A DNA stretch of 64,000 nt from Neoechinorhynchus agilis (GCA_051530055.1 CM121342.1:7936001-8000000); one strand, 5' to 3'. Positions 46,480 to 58,180 are shown, counted from the first letter of the stretch. Numbers and translations: made by a program. Notes: generated by a model not told the origin, from the sequence alone.

Positions 46480-49060
46480 TCGAGGGATGTCCTTTCCGGA
46501 GGTAATATCTGGTCGGAGCGATGTCTATTCGGGTAGGAACTATCCAGTCGGTGGGACGTTCGTTCGGGTGATGATGTGTCCGTTCAGGTTGGTCTTTCCT
46601 CGGCTTCATTTCAAGTTCTGATATCCTAGAAGATTGGGTAGCATGGAAAAAGGAGCGTAGGTACAGGGAGGTGCGAGGTCGAGGGATGATGTTACGAATT
46701 AGGATTATGAGTGTTTTGCTCATGTGAAAAGGGGAAGATGTGTTGTAGAAATTGAGGTGGTATGGTTGAGAGGCGTTTTGATTGTTTTATGAAAATAGCA
46801 TCGAGGCATTCGGTGAGTGGGGGAAAAAGTTGTGCAACTTTTAGATACTCTTTTATGAAACATTTCAAGATGACGGATTTAAGATTTGGATAGGTTGCAA
46901 AATACGGGGTAACCGTGAGATAGGGGTGGTAAAATAAAGCAGAAGTAAAATTTGTGGAGATCGGGTGAAGGGATTCCTAAATGTTGATGGCATTTGAGGA
47001 GATAAATTTTAAAGCTTGCGAGTACCATTTCAAATTTGATTGAAATTGAATACCCAGAATTCTCAGGTAGGTTACTCGTAGGATGTCATTTAGAAGCTCG
47101 GAGGAGGTTGTGGGGTTGTGAGAGAGAGGATCATTTCGAAGCATTTAGAGAAATTGAGATGGAGTTTGTGATTGGTGCAGAAGTCTTTTATGCGCTTTAT
47201 TTCGTTAGGGGTTAAGGAGAGGGAGAGGTGGTGAATGGGTGATGAGGGTGATATCGTGGGCGCATAAGAAGAGTTTAGAATGAGAGGAGAGAGGTTTGAG
47301 GTTGTTTAGAAAAATATCAAAGAGAAGTGGTGACAGCACAGCATCTTGAGGTACGCCTTTGGCGAGGGATAGGCTGATAGAAGAGGTAGAACGGTATTGT
47401 TTGCGATTGTGAAGATAAAATTCGAGCCAGCGGATCTGCCATAAATTGAGACCATAATCGGAGCAGGCCTGGAGAAGGAGTGAATGGTTAACGGAGTCGA
47501 ATGCTTTCGATAAATCCAGCGGAATGAGACGGGTGACGTAGGAGGTATTATTGTCGAGGTTACGTAGGAGCGTGTCATAAATGCAAAGTAGGGCATCGGT
47601 TGCAAAAAATTTCAGCCGGAAGCCAAATAGTATGGGGCGATAATTTTTCGATGAGAAGTGAATAAAGGCGAGATTAAAAACATTTTCCGATGATTTTTGA
47701 AAGAGTGGGTAGAATGGATATTTGACGGAATGATTCGGTAGAAATAGGATGTTCTTTTTTGGAAGAAGGATAACTTTAGCAGTTTTCAGGCATTAGGGGT
47801 AGATGCCATATAAAAAGCTGAGGTTTATAATGGGGGTAAGATGGTCGATGCGTTCGGGATGATGTAGCGAAGAGCCCAATTTGGGATTTCTGATTGAGAG
47901 AACGAACTTCGTTGTAATTTCTTGAGATGCTGTGGTACTTTCGTATGACGAAACTAAAGAAAGTGGAAGTGTCAGTTGAGGAAGGGATAGTTTGTGTGGA
48001 GTCAAAGTATGAGCAATGGTTGTAATTTGAGTAAGGGCAGAGGTTCTGATTGATGGAATCTAGAACCTGTTTTAATTCAGTGGAGGTGACTGCATAGACC
48101 AACAGAGTTCTTGACGTCCCGCCACCACGTTGAATTGCCACCTAAATGAATTTTGGAGAAAACGTTTTTGCGGGCGACAAGTATTTTGCTAGTTAGTGCT
48201 TTTTGTAAACGGAGAAAGTATGGAGAGTTATTGCGATGGGACTTAGAAGCTTGATTTTGAAGAAGTTTCAAGATGGCGATTATCCATGGTGGGTCACGGT
48301 TTTTAGATCCTAATGAATTTTTTTGGAATTGCCGAAGTAAGGAAATTTTTATGATTGAAGTTTAGGAGGACATGCCCAAGGAAGGGTCATTTGTCTTGTC
48401 AGAGTGGAATGTGCGAATATTAGAGGTGAACAGTTTTATAAAATTTCGGACGTGATGATCACGTTTATCCCAGACGGGTAAACCGGGAGATTTTATACGC
48501 TGAGGTGGTGTGGTGGGAGTAATAAAGGCAGAAGAGTGGCCATAGTTCGCTTGGGGAGGGAGTTTAGAGGCGGATGAGTAGGCGTCGATATTTGTGAACA
48601 CTTTGTCGAGGTGAGCGTCAAGACGAGCTGGGAAGTCAATAAGTTGAAGCAACTCGGAGAAGGGTAGAAGAGGAAATAGTTTATTGAAGTCCCCTGCAAT
48701 TAAGAAATGGTGTGAATTTGTGGAGTTTATGAGCTCCATCATAGAGTCAATTTGGAGCAAGGAGGACTCCGGACGAGAGGCTGGAGGGCGATAGACGCTA
48801 GCAATGGTGAATTCTCGAAGACTATTTCTTAGAGGACCTGAGAAATAGAAGCTTGTGCCCTTGGTGGTTGATGTTCTTTTTTGGAAGAAGGATAACTTTA
48901 GCAGTTTTGAGCCCTGAGGGTTAGATGCCATATAAAAAGCTGTGATTTATAATGTGGGTGAGAGGGTTGAGAAGTTCGGGGATGATGTAGCGAAGAGCCC
49001 AGTTTGGGATTTCTGATTGAGAGGACGTACTTCGATGTAATTTCATGAGAATATGTTCAC
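46480..49060 (-). mobile_element. LINE-A copy, longest in the window, decayed and rearranged
   Basis: From the right: a short duplicate segment (49060-48862) equivalent to 47860-47745, then endonuclease sequence (TIASVYRPPASRPESSLLQI, STNSHHFLIAGDFNKLFPLL, LDAHLDKVFTN), the linker (NQASKSHRNNSPYFLRLQKA), an RT region with motifs matching 12772-13450 in shifted frames, and the 3' part to about 46480. GDFN is the endonuclease signature. Several frameshifts and stops. The junction at 48862 shows insertion or recombination between two copies. Confidence 0.85.
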
Positions 49061-49224
49061 AATTCGGATTTGACTTATTTTGCGAGATCTTAGAAATCTG
49101 GATGACATTATACTGACTTTCCGAATGCTCTGAAATGTTTTTTTGTCGTTCTTTTCTTTAATTTACTTTGTCATCATTTAACTCGAGGATGTCGACGCTG
49201 AATTACGTCGATAACCGTAATAAA
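49061..49224. other. Short intergenic stretch
   Basis: Nothing recognised. Confidence 0.4.
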
Positions 49225-49800
49225 TCATTGGGGAAGTCGATTTTGAATATAATTCTTTATAGGCGAAACAAAGCGGACAAGTTAAAAATTTAAAAAACGA
49301 AAAGTGGATTAATTTTAAAAAAGTCAAAACGCGCAATCATGCTTTGGCGGCTTCACTTTTCGCTTGAAAATCCATTTTGAATGGGATTAATTTTTTATAA
49401 ACGAAACAAAACGGACAAGTGAAGAATTAAAAAAAGTGGATTCACTTCTCGTTGGAAACTCCATTTTGGATGGGATTAATTTTTTATAAACGAATTTTTA
49501 AAGGCGAAAAAAGCGTTGTAGGTATGAATTTAAATAAAAGAAAAGTTGGTTTACTTGAAAACAGTTAGAAAACACGCAATGAATCTTTGCGGGCTTCGCT
49601 TTTCGCTGGATAATCTATTTTTATAAAGATATAAATTTTTACAGGCGAAAAAAGCGGGCAAGCGAAGAATTAAAAAAACGTTGATTAAATTTAAAAAGGG
49701 AAAAAAACACGGAACCAAGCTTTTACGAATCATTTCTCGCTGGAAAATCAATTTTGAATATAATTTTTTGTAGGCAAAAAAAGCATACTAGTTAAGAATT
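49225..49800. repeat. Degenerate tandem repeats of about 90-150 bp
   Basis: Five or so imperfect units sharing GGCGAAAAAAGCG.ACAAG, GAAGAATTAAAAAAA and CTTTTCGCTGGAAAATC, followed by ATTTTGAATATAATTTTTT. They are at about 49237, 49365, 49490, 49620 and 49740. Old and diverged. Confidence 0.7.
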
Positions 49801-51444
49801 TTGAAATAGGAAGCTTGGATTAAAGACGTTCAGGACTAGGTACTTTCTGTGGGCGCGATTACGACAAACGAAAAAAGCGAAGGTAGGATCATAAGAACAT
49901 GGAAACAGATTTTTCACTATCCATTTTCAGAAGAAATTCTACATTGATTAGTATGTAGACGTTTAGCAGTCAATAAGACAAAAATATTTCGTTTAATTTT
50001 AAATTATAAAAATGCAAAATTATTTCCGGAACTGCTTCTAGAAAGTGACAAAAGACGGACCAGTTAAAATTACCATTTGTTGGATTATCGGCTGTCAAAT
50101 CTTATGTTTTACATCAGAGAAGTGATATGACCACATAAACTCTGATGAAAAACGGTTAAGAGTTCGTACATCTCTCCGGATCCTCCGACACCTCTAGGAG
50201 GCGGAGCCCATCAGTTAGTTAATTTATACCCTTTAATTAATTTTGTTAAATAAAAGAGATTTTCAAAATGTCGATATGTGAGAGATGATTATTTCGATTA
50301 AAAACATTTCTGCTAGCCTCGTCGGGATCATCATCGCGTCTATTAATAACTAACAAACTAGTGATTATTATTTACGGGGCACAAAAACCTAAACAATAAT
50401 TTTAAAAGAGATTTTAAACATTAAAGATAAACGCTTCTAAATACAAATGGTTTAAATTTCGACCATTGTGTAGAGTAATTGAGAAGGTGGACGTTGTAGC
50501 CATCGGCGAAATATCCCGCTAATTAAAATCCGAATATCTTGTTTCCATATCAAGCTCCAAAATGCGTTCCTAGAGGGTTTGACCTGCTCTTACGCCTCTT
50601 TATCATGTCTAATGACTGCATTTCGACAACTGGAAACCTGAAGCTACCTGCTTTCTTAAATGGAGATAACTAATGTGACTATCCATAGTGCACTAAAAGC
50701 ACCAAAGCTTCCGGGGAATTTGGATAAAATGTTAACTTTTCCATCGAACATTGATTATGAGCTAAATCCAAAGAATCCACAATCCTGGATATTTTGCACA
50801 AAAACGTCGCTTCATCAACGTCTCACGAAATATTTCAATCAAATATATTTTATCTTCGGGGGATAAAAAGTGTAAAATAAAGCAAAAAATGATTTTACAG
50901 TTGGTTGTTTTGAGATCTAACTAAGTAAACACTGCCACGTGTTGTTGATCACAAACATTATCCGATCTCAATAGGCAAAAATCATTATTGATTTTATGCC
51001 ATCTACATAGGAACCACTTGAACCTACATTGGACTAAACATCAAAAGAAGCGACCGTTTTCATTCAAGTCGAAGTGAGTATCACGTAGCGTAATAATTGA
51101 TCGTCTACATTACTGAATGACAGGCTTCACACTTTGATCCCAGTCTTAAACCGCCATAAATATCTAATTTCAATAGAAGAAATTTTATCCCACTCGAAAT
51201 GGCGCTTTTTTTACTATGAAATCATCCGATTGGCTGGAATGCGGATTTTAATTAATAATAATAATAAACGGCGCAAATACTTTGAAGTACGTTTTTAATA
51301 AAATTGGCAAGTGATTTATTAGTAAACTGATAGATACTCAATCAATTTATTGCATAAAGCCAATTCCAAAAATCTCATGAGAATTTATCACCGTAACGAA
51401 CCATTGCGAACCGCTTTGAACGTAATGATCTCAACGACAAGAAA
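49801..51444. other. Intergenic with one dispersed-repeat copy
   Basis: 50165-50345 carries a hairpin (CTCCGACACCTCTAGGAGGCGG) also seen in the spacer of the foldback element at 56.6-56.7 kb, and AAAATGTCGATATGTGAGAG with CCTCGTCGGGATCATCATC, shared with 63275-63390. Otherwise nothing recognised. Confidence 0.5.
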
Positions 51445-51657
51445 TTATCTCAAACCTTCATCTGCGCTGATATTGAAGATTATCGGTAAATCACCGTTGG
51501 GATTGCTACTTTCCCAATAATTATCCTCGCATGGATCTAATACTTTTCGAAAATACCTTAAATGCTCGCGTATGTCACCTTTATACCTACTCATTACAGC
51601 TGTGATTAATGCCTTCCAAGTTTTATAATATTTTCTAAAGGTGTTATTGGTTCTCAT
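51445..51657 (-). CDS. Small unrecognised protein
   Basis: 70 codons from ATG at 51657: MRTNNTFRKYYKTWKALITA, a basic amphipathic helix, then VMSRYKGDIREHLRYFRKVL, then an acidic end with DPCEDNYWESSNPNGDLP. It resembles small mitochondrial assembly proteins in layout only; I cannot assign a family. The ATG is preceded by TTTATAAAA, plausible for a short leader. Confidence 0.4.
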   Translation of the reverse strand: MRTNNTFRKYYKTWKALITAVMSRYKGDIREHLRYFRKVLDPCEDNYWESSNPNGDLPIIFNISADEGLR

Positions 51658-52938
51658 TTTTATAAATTAGCCACCGTTTAGACGATCACCATTAATCATG
51701 TCTCGGTCTGAGGCGAACTGTCTGCTTCTAAAGAAGTTTTCCTACCTTTTGGGTATGCATGCTTGTTCTTATCAATGAATAGGATGTTGCTATTCTGTTC
51801 TAAAACCATCTTATCCTGCAGAAAGTAGCTATCTTCACTTCTGGCATTAATGGTCGAAAACGGAAACAAACCTCTTCAATTTTATAAAAATATTCTATCA
51901 CAATAACTTAAAAATTCGATCAATCCGAATATTGGGAAGTTTTAAACAGATTTTACGTTTTTTAAATTTCCCTTCCCCCTTAGCATGTAACATGTTCATT
52001 GGCCACATTTTAACAACCTTCGCTTTCTAATTCACGATGATATTGTGGAAAACTCGCTTTTTTAGCCCAAAACATTTATACATAAAGAAACACGCGAACT
52101 TTGGGCGTCTTTAATTGAATTAAAAATTCTTGACGAGAAAGCCTATGGAAAATTTAAAAGCTTTCTTATTTTAAAATGAAATTGGGGTTACGATTCCTAA
52201 AACCAATAATTCTTTGCACGAATCAACATACAAGATAATTATCCTAAATTCAAGCAGAATAAATGCAGGTTTTAAAAAGGCTTTTTGCCAGCGGCGAAAA
52301 TCAAAGTTCATCTCCCATTAGTTTCTCCGCATCCTATAATTTTTTCAAAAGTACACGAAACTCCGTAGATGTTTATTAGCACCTGAAATAGATTATTCAT
52401 TCATCAAAACTGACTGAAATCATAATTGGGAACATATGAGACTATTTGTACCACTTTCGATAACACATACCCAATAAATCCTTGCACACTTCTGCTTACC
52501 ATCATCGTTCGGTTATAATTGAACGCAAATTGCGCCACATGACGAATATATTCGCTTGTTGATTATAACTTATTTTCTTGTCGTTTATAGCTCGTGCTTT
52601 ACACTCACGTCCTTATTCCCGGCGAATATTTTCTATTAAAAGTCAAACTTTAGGAACAGAAAATCATTCGAATCTATGGAGACAAAGCAGTCACGTATGA
52701 CAGGTCGTGACCGTTCTCCAAAGACATCTTTGGCATTCTATTCTCATAAAGGACATTGATCGCCGACTGATGATTTTCACTTTCTCCTTTGTTACAAACC
52801 CCACACCCGAGAGAAGATTTCTGTTATCCTAGACGTCTCGAGAGATTCAACCATAACCGACAAAGCGAATATACCACCTAAGAATCCCTTGCTCAACTAA
52901 CCTGTCTTCTCCGTCTTTAATTTTAGAAAAACTCCAGC
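51658..52938. other. Intergenic, upstream of the cadherin gene
   Basis: No gene seen. An acceptor-like TTTAATTTTAG ends at about 52926, just before the cadherin start, so a 5' untranslated exon or a spliced leader is likely. Confidence 0.5.
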
Positions 52939-55038
52939 ATGACTCTTAAACATCTAGTACTAATCATTAGCTTCATCATAATGATAGTCACCGCCGGTCC
53001 AATTAGTCAATTCCGATTTTGTCAAGATAAACATGAAGCGACTATTTTCGAGAACAGCAAACCCGGCGACTATATTTTGACATTATCTGTATGCGGATCT
53101 TTAACATCTGCATTTTCTAAAAATGTCCGTTATGAGCTTCTTTCAACGGCATCAACATTGAACGGATCTTCTTCACTGTTCGCCTTGAACGCAACTACTG
53201 GGATTTTGACCGTGAGTGAGAATGCGGTGTTCGATTACGAATCCAGGTCATCTTATGAACTCTCAGTGAGTGCCCGTTTGACCCAGAGGAAAGGAGCTTA
53301 TGTAAGGACTAGATATCCAACTATCGCATTCACCGATCTAATAATCAGGGTGTTAGACATTAACGATTGCACACCAGTAATTAAACTTCTTCAATGGAAT
53401 AATGGAAGGGACGATCCCATTGAAATGGATTCGAATTTAACTATACTTGAAAATCAGCAAATTGAAGATCTAGCCGTTGTGAACGTTTTTGACGGCGATA
53501 AAGGCATTAATTCAGAAATCGATCTTTACGCAAATGACACTAGATTCCGGACGGAATTAATCCATTTATCAGGTCATCGTTCAACTTTCTCACTCAAACT
53601 CACGACCCCGATCGACCGAGAAATTGAAAGCGAAATTTCGCTCACTCTTATCGCAGTAGACCGTGGAGTACCGCCTCTGAATCAAACTCAGTTGATAAAA
53701 ATAAGCATTCTGGACGAAAACGATTCGGCACCGCAGTTCAAAATGGCGGAAAAAGTTATTCAACTCAAAGAAAATAATAAACGAGGAATTCACTTAACTA
53801 CAGTCATATCTGAAGATCTTGATCTCAGTACAATGCCTAACCAAACGAGGTACACGATCTTACATGGAGATGAAGAACTTCCATTTATGATTGACGCGGT
53901 CACCGGAGAAATCACAGTAACGGAAGTTCTTGATTATGAACAAACATCCAGTTATAAATTCGATATAAGGGCTACGGACTCGGGAAATGACATGTTCTCG
54001 ACGATGACGATTGTGGTCGAAATCATAGATGAAAATGATAACCCTCCGGTGTTTGCTACTCTGGATCCGTCTATGGGAGCAAAGATAAGTCCCTCCAGAA
54101 ACGTAACGTTCTTCGTTAGTGAGGATGCGTTGATACAAAATGCGATTATTGGAAATTTGATTGTTGAAGACGATGACCAAGGCTTAAATGCGGAGAGTCT
54201 TTTAAGAGTAAGTGTTCAAGATTGTGTAGACATTATTTCAATCGACAGTCGAAGGAATTTTGTATATTTTACAGCGACCGAAGGAAACGAAACTGAATAT
54301 TGTAAAAATCTCATGGCTTCTAAACGATTCATGGTATTAGCAGATAATGTTCAAGAACCGTATTGGTCCGCTAATGTAACTGTTCAAGTAATTGCGTCTC
54401 CGTTCGACAATCAGCCGCTACCGATGCTTCTCAACGTCACCAATAAATCAAGCCTTCGTATTGATATTACAAAATGGAGCGATAGTTGGTGCAAACAACC
54501 GATAACCAGTAACCTCATCGGTTACCTGTTCGATTCCAACTGTGATAATTGCCAGTTTGATCAACAATTTGACGGTTTAAAGTCCTTTTTCACCAGTAGT
54601 CCATTTGTGATAACTCGAGATGGACGGTTCCAGATGAATGTTAACAAGCGCGAAATGTCGGACAGTGAGAAACACTGTTCGAGTAGAAGTCAAAAACTTG
54701 AAATTCAACGGCGTACAAAGAGTGGAGCACAAAATAACCTGGTGATTTATCTTGACGGAAATGAACAGGATAAAGTATTGGTTAAAATCGCTTCATTTAT
54801 AGCTTTGATCGTCCTTATGATAGTCATCATTGTGATAACTATTGTTTGTATGGCTATATGCAACGGTTTTAGACAAATGCGAAAAAGAAGACGGAAATCC
54901 AGATCTATCAAAGACTTGCGAATTTCCAGACCGATTTTTAAAGATCCTTCAAATATTTTCACACAATACTATCTGCCTATAAGCCAATCCAATACTTCAA
55001 GTCATCGATTATCCACGGGTAGTGAAATCGTTGTCTAG
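52939..55038 (+). CDS. Cadherin-like single-pass adhesion protein
   Basis: An uninterrupted 699-codon exon. Signal peptide at 1-20 (LVLIISFIIMIVTAG). Extracellular cadherin repeats end in the calcium-binding linkers DINDCTP (140-146), DENDSAP (259-265) and DENDNPP (364-370). DYE and DRE motifs before them (FDYES 98-102, IDREIE 225-230, LDYEQT 331-336) and the inner DxD/ADxG-like signs (AVDRGVPP, ATDSG) fit classical repeats. A further diverged repeat (about 388-488) lacks the linker. A cysteine-bearing membrane-proximal region precedes the transmembrane segment at 614-642, followed by a basic stop (RQMRKRRRKSRS) and a short tail ending SEIVV, a possible PDZ ligand. There is no catenin-binding region, so it is protocadherin-like. 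It would act at the cell surface in calcium-dependent contact. The poly(A) signal is at 55119. Confidence 0.9.
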   Translation: MTLKHLVLIISFIIMIVTAGPISQFRFCQDKHEATIFENSKPGDYILTLSVCGSLTSAFSKNVRYELLSTASTLNGSSSLFALNATTGILTVSENAVFDYESRSSYELSVSARLTQRKGAYVRTRYPTIAFTDLIIRVLDINDCTPVIKLLQWNNGRDDPIEMDSNLTILENQQIEDLAVVNVFDGDKGINSEIDLYANDTRFRTELIHLSGHRSTFSLKLTTPIDREIESEISLTLIAVDRGVPPLNQTQLIKISILDENDSAPQFKMAEKVIQLKENNKRGIHLTTVISEDLDLSTMPNQTRYTILHGDEELPFMIDAVTGEITVTEVLDYEQTSSYKFDIRATDSGNDMFSTMTIVVEIIDENDNPPVFATLDPSMGAKISPSRNVTFFVSEDALIQNAIIGNLIVEDDDQGLNAESLLRVSVQDCVDIISIDSRRNFVYFTATEGNETEYCKNLMASKRFMVLADNVQEPYWSANVTVQVIASPFDNQPLPMLLNVTNKSSLRIDITKWSDSWCKQPITSNLIGYLFDSNCDNCQFDQQFDGLKSFFTSSPFVITRDGRFQMNVNKREMSDSEKHCSSRSQKLEIQRRTKSGAQNNLVIYLDGNEQDKVLVKIASFIALIVLMIVIIVITIVCMAICNGFRQMRKRRRKSRSIKDLRISRPIFKDPSNIFTQYYLPISQSNTSSHRLSTGSEIVV

Positions 55039-55118
55039 TGCATAACGCCGTAAAATCTTTGTAAGACTGTAAACTCCAAGAATATCCAATTGTGTATTTT
55101 TGTTTAAAGAATGTGAAC

Positions 55119-55124
55119 AATAAA
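55119..55124 (+). terminator. Poly(A) signal AATAAA of the cadherin gene
   Basis: AATAAA 81 bp after the stop, the first such site. Confidence 0.6.
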
Positions 55125-55184
55125 TATTTCTATACACTTGTTCGTCTGACAATTATCGAGTGTATTTAATCATTTTTTATTGCG

Positions 55185-55765
55185 GATTGCATTCATATGG
55201 TTAGATATGTTGCTCGACAACACCCGAGAGGAATCGTTAAAGACGAATGAATATTTCGACTGATTGTTTAGAAGTCTTCGCCCGATAAAGAGTTTAAAAC
55301 GTTCTTCGATACCTCGTCAGGTTCATCAACCATAAACGTTTTTAAGAAAACTCTTTATTAGGTGAAGACTTCTAAACAATAATTCTTCGATACCTCGTCT
55401 TCACATATCGACAATGTTCGACTTACAATCAATCGAAATATATACATTCGTCTCTTTAACGCGATCTCTTTCTCGTTTATCGACAAACGACCAAAATAAC
55501 AAAATAAAAGAAAGATTAACACATATTTAGGGGAAAAGAGACTTATTCTTAGTTTTGCCACCACGAGGATTTAAATTCACTGATTTATTTTAACAAGGTT
55601 TGTCTGCATTCGGATGGTTAAATAAGTTTTTTTATTCGAGAGAGAGGGATCATTAAAGGCAAATGAATATTTCGACTGATTGTTTAGAAGTCTTCGCCCG
55701 ATAAAGAGTTTAAAACGTTCTACGATACCTCGTCTTCACAAATAGACGACAAGCGACCTAAACAA
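55185..55765. repeat. Dispersed repeat, two direct copies plus an inverted piece
   Basis: GAATATTTCGACTGATTGTTTAG through CGATACCTCGTC is found at about 55248-55318 and 55665-55732. Within the first copy, CTTTATTAGGTGAAGACTTCTAAACAAT (55350-55382) is the inverse of the start, giving a hairpin. It is related to 50280-50340 and 63275-63420. Confidence 0.8.
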
Positions 55766-56310
55766 CAACAAAAAAGGAAGATTAATACTTCTTCGGCAAC
55801 CATTATAGATTGAATTGCTTGAAATTTTTCTTACATTTTTGAGTCAGCTATAAACGGGCAAACGCTATCTCTCCGAATTTAAATAATCATAAAATTTAAT
55901 TGGTTGTTTTAGTATTTGGTTCTTTGTTTAGTCTAGATTTTGTTCAAATCCTTGCAAACAATGCGGTGCCGAACGTTTTGTTTTTAACACTAAACTTATA
56001 ATAACTTTTTTTAAACGAGCGATTTTTTACTTTTCCCATTTTAACAGCGTCTACGCTGCTGATTTCTTTTTGTACACAATCTCTGACCAGTATCATGTGG
56101 ATTTGTGCCCAAGAAATCAGCCGTGTAGAGGATAATCACTTCAAAATACGCTCAAATGTAAACGGCTAGCCACACAAACGATAAATTAAATAAATAACAT
56201 ACTACTTTTTTTTAGAATTTTTTATATGTAGTTCAGTTTTTTTAACTTTTTTTTAATTTTTTTTAACCTGTATAATTTTTGAAATTCAATCAATCTTCAT
56301 TTCTCGACAA
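55766..56310. other. Intergenic, nothing recognised
   Basis: AT-rich, with T-runs at 56200-56270. Confidence 0.4.
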
Positions 56311-56522
56311 TTAACACACTCACCACCTCCCGCCGAATTCCAGCTTTTGTCCTTCCTCGACCGTCGCCATCACGCTGGCAGCATTGCCCCGTTGTACTGC
56401 TAGCGAGATATTTTGTCGAAGAAATAAGCCTGCTCTCGAGTCTCCGGTTGCCTCTCTCAATTTCTTCGAGAGATCCTGGAGCAGAGAGAGTGCCGAGCTG
56501 CCGAGCGCTCCATACGTCTCTA
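56311..56522 (-). mobile_element. LINE-B copy 2: 3' end only
   Basis: On the minus strand ETYGALGSSALSLLQDLS through QRGNAASVMATVEEGQKLEF and FGGRW, the last 70 codons of LINE-B. It is truncated at the 5' side at 56522, where a foldback element begins. Short 5'-truncated tails are usual for LINEs. Confidence 0.92.
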
Positions 56523-56531
56523 TAGTCTTTT

Positions 56532-56830
56532 GATAGATATTTTTTTCCATACACGGCCGAATGGACAGTCAGTCCCCCGTTTTTCGGTTTGGGAAGCGCT
56601 GGTCTGCGCTCAATGCTCCAAGACCGCACGGTAAATGATTTTGTAGGAATCCCTACGGATTCTCCGATATCTCCCGAGGAGGCGGGAATCATCAGTGAAT
56701 TTCCTCCCTTCAGCAAGGTATCTCGTCCCTTTTGATGTGCGTCTGGGGCATTGAGCGCAGACCAGCGCTTCCCAGACCAAAAATCGGGGGACTGCCTGTC
56801 CATTCGGCCGTGTATGGAAAAAATATCTAT
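56532..56830. mobile_element. Foldback/MITE-like element, arms of about 87 bp
   Basis: 56532-56619 (AGATATTTTTTTCCATACAC through GCGCTCAATGC) is the reverse complement of 56744-56830 with a few changes, spacer about 125 bp. Long terminal inverted repeats and no coding content fit a MITE or foldback element. It sits next to the broken end of LINE-B copy 2. Confidence 0.8.
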
Positions 56831-57101
56831 ACTATAAACTGTTATTTGTTGATAGGAGAGATAAATGAAATTAAGATTTTTATTGGATATTTCGATCCAC
56901 TATCTCGGATCTTCTTCGGCGATTGTAAATTAATCTAGTCCGTGCTAGACGAAAAAAAGATTTAATCCTAATACAAACCGTCAATAAAAATAAGACGTTT
57001 CATTACCTCTTTTCAATTTTACAATTGAAAGCATATCAAAAACACAAAGACAAACTGGCGGAGTCATTCAAAAACCACAAAAACGTTTAAAGCACAATAC
57101 T
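56831..57101. other. Intergenic, nothing recognised
   Basis: Short AT-rich stretch before the end of the gene at 57102. Confidence 0.4.
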
Positions 57102-57794
57102 CTACATGCAGAAATCTTCGATTTCCACTGTTCCTTGAATATGAGTAGATTTAGCCAATTCTGTGAAGGCCTTTTCAGCATCACTAATTGTTTTTATCAA
57201 ATGTTCCAAATAAGGTCGATTAACGAAGGGTTGAAGATTTAGTTTCAGTTGGATGGGATTCCAGAACCTCAGTTTTCGTTGAATGTATTCCAAATATTGC
57301 CTTGCATTTAAAATCAAATCATTTTCGGCTTCCCGTTTAAACTTAATCTTTTTGAATCCGCCACACATTGCTTCTAGTTGACGGAACTGCTGATCTGTCA
57401 TTAGATCAGCAAACTTGGATTGATCCCAATGGAGCATTAACATACTAAGAGTTCGCACGTCGTGTATTCCATTTTTCACTAAATTATCTCGCAATTCTTC
57501 CAATTGACAAGCTACCAAAAGAGTCTCTAAAGCTATCATCCCAGGTGAATTAGCAGGAGGAACTTGGTCAGCTTGATCCCGCTGTGCTGCTCTTAACATA
57601 AATTTAAGTCGATAATCTTTTGTTTCAATCGGGTGTCCGTTCCGATCAAAAGCATATGAACCATTCTTTAGCAATAATTTACACATTTCCCGGTCAGTTG
57701 CGAATAGGACGGCACATTCTATCTTGAGTTCGTGCAGTCGAAAAAACCTATAGCTCACAGGTTTTATTCTAGAAAAAACACATTCATAATGCAT
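57102..57794 (-). CDS. Unrecognised protein, possible downstream exon of the gene at 58181-58849
   Basis: 230 codons, ATG at 57794 and TAG at 57104-57102. ATG...TTTTTTCTAG at the start resembles an intron end, so the first ten codons may be intronic and the exon may start at about 57769 (RIKPVSYRFFRLHELKIECA). Ankyrin-like signs: VLFATDREMCKLLLKNG with G and D following, then a helical stretch LETLLVACQLEELRDNLVKN that has the look of a SAM-like or helical bundle domain. It ends IQGTVEIEDFCM. The upstream exon with a GT donor at 57842 has a stop in the frame that would be needed, so the link to the next gene is unproved. Confidence 0.5.
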   Translation of the reverse strand: MHYECVFSRIKPVSYRFFRLHELKIECAVLFATDREMCKLLLKNGSYAFDRNGHPIETKDYRLKFMLRAAQRDQADQVPPANSPGMIALETLLVACQLEELRDNLVKNGIHDVRTLSMLMLHWDQSKFADLMTDQQFRQLEAMCGGFKKIKFKREAENDLILNARQYLEYIQRKLRFWNPIQLKLNLQPFVNRPYLEHLIKTISDAEKAFTELAKSTHIQGTVEIEDFCM

Positions 57795-58180
57795 TTTAGA
57801 AAAAAATTATCAAAGAGCTTGAGCGAAAAAGAATTTCTTACCTAATCGCAAATCAAATCCCTTCACAACGTATTCACAATTTAAAAATTATTAAAAATTA
57901 CAATGCTCATGGAATGCTCACAGCTATGTTATTTTTGTGAGTGAAATCTTTTGGGCTTCAAAGTTAAATGTTTTGACGCATAAGTAAAACAACTTGTCCG
58001 CCAATGAACAGTCAAAAGGAAACGGAAGTGATATAATTATTTATGTTTTGTTACGGCGGAAAATTGAAATGATTTATCGAATCCCATTGGGGTTTTAAGT
58101 GTCTTATTCGCACCAGATTCAATAAATCATATTAATTTTCCACCATAACAAAACACGAACAGTTCAATCTTAGAACAAAA
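57795..58180. other. Between two minus-strand frames
   Basis: Contains a donor-like GTAAGAAATT at 57842 (minus strand). No other signal. Confidence 0.35.

Noticed and set aside
47306-47605. 99-codon frame in LINE-A on the minus strand
   Set aside because: It is a shadow frame of the reverse transcriptase region; the RT motifs lie in another frame.
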